A stretch of DNA of 64,000 bases, taken from contig CM041465.1 of assembly GCA_023213395.1 (NCBI GenBank), positions 58,225,741 through 58,289,740 of the forward strand. Reading direction: 5' to 3'. The DNA is from Cycas panzhihuaensis (lineage: Eukaryota; Cycadophyta). The notes below the pieces were generated by a model, which made no database searches, was not told the DNA's origin, and worked only from the letters and a program-made list of their open reading frames with translations. The first letter of the stretch is position 1. Each line of letters starts with the position of its first letter. Positions 56,085-64,000 of this stretch are shown here, piece by piece. The position numbers and the translations under genes are program-made.

Positions 56085-57360
56085 CTACAAAGATAACATC
56101 TCTAATGATGATGATTTTACACTGTGAAAGTAGAAAAATATTGTACTTCTTTTTATCCATAAGATATCTGATAAAGATACCTTTAAGGGATCTATCCTAA
56201 AGCTTATTTCTATATTCCTCCAAAATGTAAGCATAACAATTGGAGTTAAAAATTCTAAAGTGGAAGATAGTAGGGGTTTATCCATACCACATTTCATGTG
56301 GAGAGGGGTTGAGCTTGGAGGGACTAATAATGTTGATGCAATACATGGCAATTTAGATAGTCTCAGTCCAAAGATAGATAGGGACATTCTTATATACCAA
56401 CATAGCATGAGCTATGTTCATGATGGTCCTGTTCATACACTCATCAACTCTATTCTATTGAGGTGTACCTCTAATAATGGTTTCATGTTTGATCCTATGG
56501 TGGCATAAGTATGATTCAAACTTATTGAAGGTGTACTCGTCACCATTATTAATCCTATGTATTTTGATCTTGAATCTTGATTCATTCTCCATATGGGTCT
56601 TAAAAGCTTTAAACATGGAAAAAGCTTTATCTTTCTTTGTAAGAAAGACAACCCATGCTTTCTTGGTAAATTCATCAATGAAAGTAATATAGTACCACTT
56701 TTATTTAAGAGAAGGGATAGGCATAGGACTATATATATCTGAGTGTATAAGCTACAAAGGTTAGCCAGATTTCCATTAACTATGAGGAAAGAGTTGTCTT
56801 TAAGATTTGGTAATGATACATGTTATATATTTAAAGGGCTTAGAGGAGAGCCTAAGCATATTAAGAATAGCAACATGTAGTTCTTTTAAAATATCAATTT
56901 TGATATAGCCTATACAAATATTCCATAGGGCCTCTTGGGATAACTTTTAAGGAGTCAAGGTTATGGTAAAAGTAGAGTCATTATCAACATAGTTAGCTTC
57001 AGAGGATGGTGATCTAGTTCTTTGCCATCAAGAATTCTGGTCATAACCATAATATTTGAAGGAGGGTGAATGACACATAGAGTTTGATTATTTATAGTTA
57101 CACTCAAATTAAATCCATGAGAGATAAAGGTGGATAGGGAGAACATGTTCTACTTTAGAGTAGAAATATATAAAATATCAACAAAGGTAAAATCTAGACA
57201 GCCTAGGAGTTTCAAGAAAATGATTCTAAGTCCTTAGACTATATGAAATGATTTGTCAGCTATATATACAACACCATAAACTCCAGAGTCAAAATCTTGA
57301 AAGAACTTTTGATGGTAAGTCATATGTTATGTTGCTCCAAAATCCATGATCTAAGATGAA
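56085..57360 (-). pseudogene. Integrase and protease remnants of the Copia 2 relative
   Basis: In matching phase with Copia 2, minus-strand sequence at 56260-56400 encodes the WxEAxxTAxYxxN...PHEMWYG block, and the RTDNGGEY-like block lies near 56530-56560 (NNGDEY in the decayed reading). The WIMDxGATQHMT protease site corresponds to about 57320-57345. The visible open frames (56085-56408, 56433-56678, 56961-57146) are in non-original phases but are the same phases that appear in Copia 2, which makes the relationship easy to see. Non-functional. Confidence 0.75.
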
Positions 57361-58474
57361 GTATTTGAGGTGCCACTATTAGCAACTCCAAGTGGTAAAG
57401 GCAAAAGTAAATAAGCATAACCATAATAAGCCTAAATATACTTAGTGGATCTGTCAATAACATTTGATGAAGTAGCCCCAATTCTTTGAAGGTATGCATG
57501 AGCAAATTACGTTCTACCAAAATCATCTTTGAAAAAAATATTATTAACATTATGTGTACTATGATATTGTTGATAACTTGGTAGTTTATTAGTAGCAGTT
57601 TTATAATTTTTACCATAATGTCCTTTTCTATGACACCTTTAACATATAATTATTTGATTTCTGGTCCTATAAGAAGTATTGGACTGGCTAAATTATCTAT
57701 AATTACTGGATTTGGGTCCAGGTTGATTATTTTGGCCTTAGCCTTGAGACTATTTTTGTTAGTGTTGGGGAGCTTATTGACCATAAGGATGTTGTCCTTA
57801 TTGTCTACTTCTACCTCTTATGTGGGAATTACCATCTCTGTGAGAGGATTGACCTTGACTTTTGGTATAGAATAGATCTTCTTCCACTTAAAAAGTAGTA
57901 TTGATAGGATCTGATATAGTGGAAAATTGGGTGTCAAAAATCTTATCAAATTTAGTAAACTTATTAACAAGATCCTTAAAGTTCAAGTACTTCAGGGTGC
58001 CACTAGATTTAAGACTTTCTAGTAGATTTTTATAATATAGGATATGGAGACATGATTGAATCAAGAAAGTCCATGTAATGCATTGAGTCTTAAAATCTTT
58101 ATCGATGGCTTACTTGATGAGATGAAGGAGATTTTTATCTCATTTGCATATCTTTTCTACATTTTTAATTCGTTCATCTTCAGCACTAAGTGAACAAACT
58201 CCAAGTTTAATTTAGTATTAAAGTTCTTCTTGAAAACTTTAAAAACTTTCCATGATATATCATGTATAACTTCATTAATGAGGTTATAGGGAATAATCAG
58301 TGGCAAGAAGTATTCTTATATAAATTTTATCATCATTAAGTTTCCATTGGTGTTTGCCTATAGCATTAGTGGAAGGAGTTAGAGGAGTTCCTTGAGAGGT
58401 AGGTGTGGTAACAATGGTAGCAACAATTAGAGAATTTGGAAGTGGTGGAATGTATGTTGGGGTAGCAACCATTC
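57361..58474 (-). pseudogene. Gag remnant of the Copia 2 relative
   Basis: KHQWKLNDDKIYIRILLATD (58284-58472 frame) matches KRQWELDDDKIRAGYCHRLF of Copia 2, preceded by a threonine/proline-rich stretch PTSQGTPLTPSTNAIG that is better preserved here than in Copia 2. The knuckle position (about 57620-57650) reads RCHRKGHYGK-like in shifted phase. Directly upstream the sequence passes into LTR at about 58475, so the N-terminal W motif and leader are lost. Confidence 0.75.
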
Positions 58475-58664
58475 TCTAATGAGTCTCCTCTATTGAGCTT
58501 TTACTTTTATATTTAAAGAGGGGGCATTAGAGTTAAGTGAAATAAAATTACACATAATATACATGAAAGTGTATTTCACTTAAGTGATCTAATTTAAAGT
58601 TCACTTAAGATCCTTTTAGGAATAATCAACTAATGTAATAACCTTGTGACATTAACCCATTTCA
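58475..58664 (-). repeat. Partial 5' LTR of the Copia 2 relative
   Basis: Shares tctcctctattgagc, aaattacacataat, tttcacttaagtgatctaat and attaaccc with the Copia 2 LTRs. Ends in CA at 58664. Confidence 0.87.
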
Positions 58665-59039
58665 CAAACAACCTCAAATATTTTTTTATTCTATGCATTT
58701 TTTAATTTAATTTTCAATGGAAGTGGTTTGAGGTTGATTAAAGTTTGGAGTAGAAAGTTATTGGCATTTTACTAGTAAGTACTATTATAGTCCTTAGAAA
58801 CCCTAGTAGTGAATTTCTTAAAAGGGTCATAACTTTTCATCTAGATATCAAAATTTGATTTCTTCTAAATTATTGAACTTGCATTTCAAAGGTCATCATT
58901 TAAATCTATATTTTATGTATTTTTTAATTATATTTATCTAGAGATTTTTTATTTATTTAAGGGTTTTATATTATACAAAATTATATCAAAATTTGAGGAT
59001 AATAGGCTATAGACACCCCTAATCTCTCCTATATCGATA
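58665..59039. other. AT-rich spacer, nothing recognised
   Basis: No coding signal. The missing outer part of the Gypsy 2 5' LTR is not found here, although it would be expected if the Copia fragment were a simple insertion. Confidence 0.5.
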
Positions 59040-59600
59040 CTGTTATAAGTATAGAAAGGCCCATATTATGCATCTTTAATGCAAAATTGACTCTTTTTGT
59101 AAATGATTAGGTTGAAGATATGGATACATATTTAAAATCACTTGATGATGATTACATAGATAATAAAAATATGACTAAAGTAGCCTCATTGTATCTACAA
59201 GGAGAGGCTTATCTTTGGTTTAAGGAGTTGTATAACACATATGATCTATTTAATTTATTTTTAGCATTAAAATTAGTTATCCATCTTAAATATAATGCTT
59301 CTTGATGGAAAGAGATGCAAAACCTTGAGCAAGATAAACAAGAAGGTCATCAAATACTTGAGAGGCACAATCAAAAGGTGGGACAAGGAATTCTCCCCAC
59401 TTTACAAAGTCAAGAGTAAAAGAAAGATGATGAGGGAAAAAAATAAATGTGATAAGAAAGTAGCAGAAATTGTTTACCACCCCACACCACCAATTATATC
59501 CAAGGACAAGGAAGAAAAGACATTACCAATGGTTGAAAGCCAAACTATAGGGACTATATTAGCATCCATATTATCAAGAGGACTACTACAATAAAACTTA
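59040..59600 (+). pseudogene. Gypsy gag remnant (Gypsy 3)
   Basis: The frame 59120-59305 reads MDTYLKSLDDDYIDNKNMTK then VASLYLQGEAYLWFKELYNT, the KVxxAxxxLxGEAxxWxxxL core of plant Gypsy gag. The next frame (59295-59594) is shifted but lysine-rich with PTPPIISKDKEEKTLPM, suggesting the linker after gag. No knuckle, protease or RT follows before the polypurine tract at 59847, so most of the element is deleted. Confidence 0.65.
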
Positions 59601-59846
59601 TTAAGTAAAACACTCATCAACTATATACACTATGCAAACACAATATTTGAGCTTAAGGTTTTAACATTTTAGATATCTAGAGCATATTAGAGGACATCCA
59701 ACATGTACCAAAATCAACTTAGGATGGATAGATCCCCATTCTATGTGTAGTTTTTCTAACAACCTTTGCAAGAGCTATCAATTGGATAATAGTAGTGGAA
59801 GGTGTTCACATGTATTATTATATTAAGATGCTTCAAGGGTAAAACA
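59601..59846. other. Short stretch between gag remnant and polypurine tract
   Basis: No domain recognised. By position it is the end of a polyprotein or the 3' untranslated part of Gypsy 3 after an internal deletion. Confidence 0.4.
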
Positions 59847-60110
59847 TTTTAAGGGGAAGGATATGTTATGATCCTCCACTATATGAGGTTACTCTTATTG
59901 TAATTATCCCACATGCATAAGTCTAAGAGATGGGTAGCCTTAATAGCGCTATATTTGTGTATGTAATATATGAGTTAGATCATCATTGAGTATTTGTAAT
60001 CTTATATTAATGAATATTCTTTGGAACTTCATCTCCTTCTTTGTCTTTTGTCTATCATTTTCTCTTTTTATTTCTCTATGTTTATTAGTTACAGGATTAG
60101 GACCATAGCA
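59847..60110 (+). repeat. Polypurine tract and candidate 3' LTR of Gypsy 3
   Basis: ttttaaggggaagga (59847-59861) is a good polypurine tract, followed by tgttatgatcctcc (59864 on), a typical LTR start. The end is placed at gaccatagca (60110) only because it closes with CA. No 5' partner is found. Confidence 0.5.
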
Positions 60111-61913
60111 TGATTCTTATCCTCATATGCTATAAAAGAGGAAACAAATAGAAATCAAGTGAAAAATGGAGAAAAGACAAACAACCAATAAAACACAAAT
60201 GGGATACTAAATTAACAAATGAGAAGGAGTGAAGTAAAATGAAAAGTTAGACAGAAATCCAATAAGACTATCTCTAGTTATCTGCCTTCACCCATAAAAT
60301 GAACTTCTATTTATAGAGACTTTAAGTGGGTGAGAGTGCTAATGATTTTGGGAAAATAATGAGGTAAAAATAAGTTAGATTGACCACCCAAATAAAAAAG
60401 GAACATGGACAATTAATTTGATTTGATAGAGCCCAATTGATTTAGAGAAAACTATGGGGGTTTGAAGTAGTTTTTAACTTAGAAATTAATGGTGAAGGAT
60501 GTGTAACTATTCTCAAATCTCTCATTATGATCTTAAAATAGTATATGATATACCATTTTAATTTTTACAATGGTATGTCATGTACTATTTCGTTTTTCAA
60601 AATGGCACACATGTACCATTATAAAAAATTAAAAAGGTATAAGATGTATAATCACACCACATATTATATCATTGCCAAAAATTCAAGAATTCCAAAAAGG
60701 CATAATGCTATTAGGAAAATATAGTTTTTATAACAACACCAACTTGTATTGATTTATTTTTTTATAGTAGTACATGGTGTACCCTTCTGAAAAATAAAAC
60801 ACTACATGATGTACCATTTTAAAAACCAAAATGACACACCTACCCAAAATGGTATAAAGACAAATGAAGAAAAAAGAAGTATTTTAAAGAAAAAGAAGAA
60901 TGAAAATCAATAAAAGACAGAGAATAAAGGTACCAAAGGAGGTCCAAAAAGTAATGAGGGGTTTCCTTTTATTATTTTCGACTTGAGAGTATGGATTATA
61001 TCATACCACTATAAAATTATGATCACAAGCCATAGAAACACACACCCACCACCAAAACAATAAGCTAATGTTGATACATATGTATACATAAGCATAAAAA
61101 CAAGTGAAATGATAATGATAAATAGTCCTAGATTCTTTTAGACACTTTACATAGTATAAGGTTACAAAGTAGGCTTTTGAGACTATAGTCATATAGAGTC
61201 AGATCAAAGCTTTGGATTATCCATTGGATAATAGGGATTTGTCTCCAGTTGAGGCAATTATAGATGTTGGAATTTGGTAGCATTTTTATAACTTTTATAA
61301 ATCCTAATTTTAGGATTTCAACAATATTATAGTAACATTCTAATATTGTTACAATGTTATTCCAATAATATTTTGGTATCATTTTAGCTACCAATAAATG
61401 TAGGAGCAAGTTGATGATATGGAGACTTTTTCCTCATGATGATTGTAGGATGGAATTTAACTACGGCATGGACTATGTTAATGTCATATGGGCTGTAGTA
61501 GAAGTGTAACATCATCTCAATGGGTCCCATAAGGGAATAGTTGACTTGCATTGCTTCCAAGAGTCAATTTTGACTAGAAGCAAATGGTAGATGAATGGTG
61601 AGTATGCTTTTAAAATAATTGTGGTAAGTGACACCCTTATTCCAACTTTATATATGGTAATGAATCTACTTATTTATTATTTCACTTGTTTTGATTAGTG
61701 ATGTGTTACTAAGCATGGATTGGTCCATGTAGATGACAAAAATGCGTACTTTGTGTGAGATTATCCATGAAGAGGCATCATCAACAACTAGAAAACCATA
61801 GTAAGTGAAAAACCCAAACTTTAGAAGCAAAAATGACTTAAATAAAATTCTCAAAGTGGGAATTAAGTGCCATTAGGCATGTCAAACCACTTATATGTAT
61901 AATATGAGAGTTA
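60111..61913. other. AT-rich region with one degenerate short repeat
   Basis: No gene. 60530-60860 holds a short motif repeated in both orientations (next entry). 61264-61410 has inverted AT-rich words (aacaatatta, taatattgtt), and a minus frame 61128-61409 without a motif. The rest shows nothing. Confidence 0.5.
60530..60860. repeat. Degenerate repeats of an acatg-tgtaccatttt word
   Basis: Variants occur at about 60541 (tatgatataccatttta), 60570 (ggtatgtcatgtactattt), 60605 (cacacatgtaccattat), 60636 (ggtataagatgtataatc), 60766 (agtacatggtgtaccct), 60800 (ctacatgatgtaccatttt) and 60849 (aaaatggtata). Many contain an inverted pair, so short hairpins are possible. Confidence 0.6.
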
Positions 61914-62197
61914 TGTGAGAATAATACCCATATTGGAGCATGTATATACCTTAGAGAGATTACCCAAATTAGGGTAATAACCTATATTATAAAGATATTT
62001 TGGTGGTAGCATGTCAAGTATTTATCAACACTAATCGATGCTAGACCTTAAGAGGTGTGTCAAATCCCTCTTAGTCATGTCTATTTATTTAGGGGGTTCA
62101 AAGACCCAGGTGTTCATCAACACCACCATCCTTACAAATTGATGGTTATACCCTTTCTTATATTATATTTTGCCCACTTTGTCCTCTGATTCTATCA
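61914..62197 (+). repeat. Third LTR of the Copia 3 family (5' or solo LTR)
   Basis: 284 bases from tgtgagaataataccc to tctatca, matching 36990-37274 and 43705-43983 (shared attaccca, gtcaaatccctcttag, tctatttatttagggg). It keeps the TG start that the other two have lost. A primer site follows two bases later, so it is the left end of an element whose body is gone. Confidence 0.88.
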
Positions 62198-62199
62198 TT

Positions 62200-62275
62200 T
62201 GGTATCAGAGCTCCATGTTCATTTTCTAATATGGTATAAGAGCTTTATGTTCATTTTCTAACATGGTATTAGAGT
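62200..62275 (+). repeat. Primer-binding site in three tandem 32-base units
   Basis: TGGTATCAGAGC (62200), TGGTATAAGAGC (62232) and TGGTATTAGAGT (62264) are spaced exactly 32 bases apart, separated by near-identical ttcattttctaa. The first is the perfect Met-tRNA primer site of the LTR that ends at 62197. Confidence 0.9.
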
Positions 62276-62558
62276 TGTTATATATACCTAATCTACTTAA
62301 AATAACAATTAAACTTGCTCTAAATTAAGCTGAATCTAGCTTTGATATCATGTTAATATTAAAATTAGGTTCTAAGTAAATATGGATATACAATATTACA
62401 CCATGAAAATTAATTTTCAAAGTATAACCATCATCTCATTTATCTTAAATTTTCATAGTGTACATTTGATATACATAGATACAACAACAAAAGGAATAAG
62501 ATGATGATTATGGGGAAAAGGTTATAAGGATTGTTATTATATGTATCTACCTATTTAA
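62276..62558. other. AT-rich stretch, nothing recognised
   Basis: This would be the leader of the lost Copia 3 relative. It holds no gag sequence. Confidence 0.5.
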
Positions 62559-62990
62559 GGGGCTATTATTATTACTATTTTCTAAAGTATTCAGGGGTAT
62601 TTTCATCATTAATTTTTAAAATTTTAAGGGGTTATTTTGATGTTGTCAAAGTTGTGTTGAAGCCTGTTTGGAGCTATTGTTCAAAGTTATTTTGAAGCAT
62701 ATTTTGGACTATTTTAAAGCTATTGTAGAGCCTGTTTTATAGTTATTTTTTAAGATATTTAAAGATAGTTTCTATTGCATTTTATGCATATTTTAAAGGG
62801 TTATTATTACTATTTTTTAAAGTATTTAGGGGTATTTTCATTACTTATTTTCAAAATTTTAAGGGGTTATTTTAATATTGTCAAAGGTTATTTTGAAGCC
62901 TGTTTGGAGCTACTATTCGAGGCTATTTTGAAGCCTATTTTGGAGTATGTTAAAGCTCTTATAAAACTTGTTTTAAATCTATTAAAAAAA
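62559..62990. repeat. Tandem duplication, period about 240 bases, with inner sub-repeats
   Basis: 62559-62730 (tattattactattttctaaa, attttaaggggttatttt, gaagcctgtttggagcta) recurs at 62799-62965. Within each unit ttgaagcctgtttggag and ttgaagcctattttggag repeat at about 40 bases. The frame 62775-63098 (plus, 107 codons) lies over copy 2 and reads hydrophobic and low-complexity; I do not think it is a gene. Confidence 0.85.
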
Positions 62991-63098
62991 ATGAAGTTTT
63001 ATGAAAGGCAAAAAAAGACATATTTATGTGTATTTTATGATCTATTTTCTTACTATATATGGGTTTATAAAAATTTTACATGCATGTGTATTATTTGA

Positions 63099-64000
63099 AG
63101 TCATAGGAATGTTAGTTTGAAGCTACTATTTACAAAAAAAATGAGGTAGGATTTAACACCAATTATAGGCCCAATTAGTTGTAAATGATGTGAGTTTGTT
63201 GTAAAAAGAAATAAAAAAGGATTTTATGGTAGACTTATAGCCTTAGTCTAGAAGCCTTTGTAGGTGTTCCTTCACTGGGACCTCCTACCAAATTTAAGAC
63301 CATAAGGAGGCCACTAAATATTAAAAATATTTATCTAATAGATCATTTTATATACTATTTATTTAAAGAAAGGAGAAAGATATATTTATTTTTTAGTCCA
63401 ATACCTTAATTTCAAAAAAATAAACACTATTTACCCCCAAGATTATTCAATGTATAGAAGGGTTAGATTCTAAAACTAAGGTATGGTATATATGTGGCGT
63501 GAATATGAAAAAAAGTATGTAGTCATATATGCCACAAAAAGAAGGGAAAAAATAAGTGGAATCATTCCTTGTTGAGCCAGGAGTGCATGTTCTTTCACAC
63601 ATCATAATCATCCTATTTTGTAAGTGGTATTTATCCTATCCATAAGTGCATAGTCTAGTTGAGCAACTAAGTCCTCCATACCTTGTGCTTATTTATCTTT
63701 TGTCATTTATTGCTTCCATATATACTTCTACAATAAATCAGTCCCTAGAAAACCCATCAAATTCATATTCCTAATTTCCTTCTTATGTTTATCTTCTAAT
63801 GGTTTAAAACCAAAGGCTATTGTCCATATTTGTAGTAAATCAACTATTACTAGTAAGATTAGCTTTTCTACCTTAAGGGACAATAACATCTCCTATGTTG
63901 CATTCATAAGACAATGACATGTGCCCTAACATTGATAATGATACCATGTTCTAATAAGTGGCATCTCTATTAGGTATAGAAATCAATTCATCATCTCTCT
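63099..64000. other. AT-rich end of window, no gene recognised
   Basis: No frame above 60 codons and no motif I can defend. The minus strand near 63640-63960 has a loosely coding-like stretch (IWTIAFGFKPLEDKHKKEIR), possibly an old retroelement linker, but it matches no family I can name. Confidence 0.4.

Larger units (their letters stand above)
55840..58664 (-). mobile_element. Older, truncated relative of Copia 2 (integrase to 5' LTR)
   Basis: The minus strand runs parallel to 31761-34300 of Copia 2 and then jumps straight into the inner part of the LTR (58475-58664 against the 200-base end of the 298-base LTR, ending cccatttca). RT, RNase H and 3' LTR on the left, and the primer site, leader and first third of the LTR on the right, are missing. 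Integrase post-core (56085-56408), integrase core (56433-56680) and gag (57900-58472) segments are recognisable by comparison with Copia 2. Divergence is obviously much greater than between the Copia 2 LTRs. Confidence 0.85.

Noticed and set aside
62775-63098. 107-codon plus-strand frame with hydrophobic, membrane-like composition
   Set aside because: It overlaps a tandem repeat rich in T. The composition follows from the repeat, and no start context or homology supports it.

Overview
The window is transposable-element sequence from a repeat-rich plant nuclear genome, probably a seed plant with a large genome. Every recognisable protein is a retroelement protein of a plant type: a LINE of the L1/RTE-like plant class with ORF1 and ORF2, Ty1/Copia elements primed by initiator tRNA-Met, and Ty3/Gypsy elements, one of them Tat/Ogre-like with a second RNase H. 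I see no host gene, rRNA, tRNA, organelle insertion, CRISPR array or bacterial feature. I cannot name the species.

Layout. About 1000-23420 (minus strand) is one old LINE cut into three pieces by two younger insertions. Piece A (about 1000-4054) holds the rest of the endonuclease and the reverse transcriptase. A 13-kb Tat-like Gypsy element (4060-17076, minus strand, LTRs of about 2.5 kb) splits the endonuclease. Piece B (17077-17813) holds the endonuclease N-terminus and the ORF1/ORF2 junction. A complete Copia element (17814-23040, plus strand, exact target duplication gtcta) splits ORF1. Piece C (23041-23420) holds the ORF1 zinc-knuckle region. A 0.92-kb tandem duplication (23036-24882) followed, carrying the last bases of the Copia LTR with it.

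24883-28759 is AT-rich with nothing recognised. A weak LTR candidate (28760-29190) precedes a second Copia (29252-36758, minus strand, exact target duplication atagt), whose LTRs differ at only 6 of 298 positions by hand count: the youngest insertion here, yet its frames are broken. A third Copia (36990-43983, plus strand) follows closely. It has a 2.4-kb leader and a relative at 61914-62197, and both copies show direct repeats over the tRNA primer-binding site. 43989-47800 is AT-rich and unexplained.

47800-60110 is a scrambled cluster: a Copia remnant (47800-49495, minus), a Gypsy element with every domain but many stops (49503-55839, minus), an older relative of the second Copia fused to the broken Gypsy LTR (55840-58664, minus), then a Gypsy gag remnant with a terminal LTR (59040-60110, plus). 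The rest to 64000 holds a short degenerate palindromic repeat, the LTR with a triplicated primer site, and a 0.24-kb tandem duplication.

Working together: each element once encoded gag, protease, integrase, reverse transcriptase and RNase H for its own copying (the LINE: endonuclease and reverse transcriptase). None looks able to act now. Relative ages from nesting and hand-counted divergence: LINE oldest, then the Tat-like element and first Copia (each roughly 11-12% between LTRs where counted), then the tandem duplication (about 8%), then the second Copia (2%). All family calls come from reading motifs by eye; no search was run.
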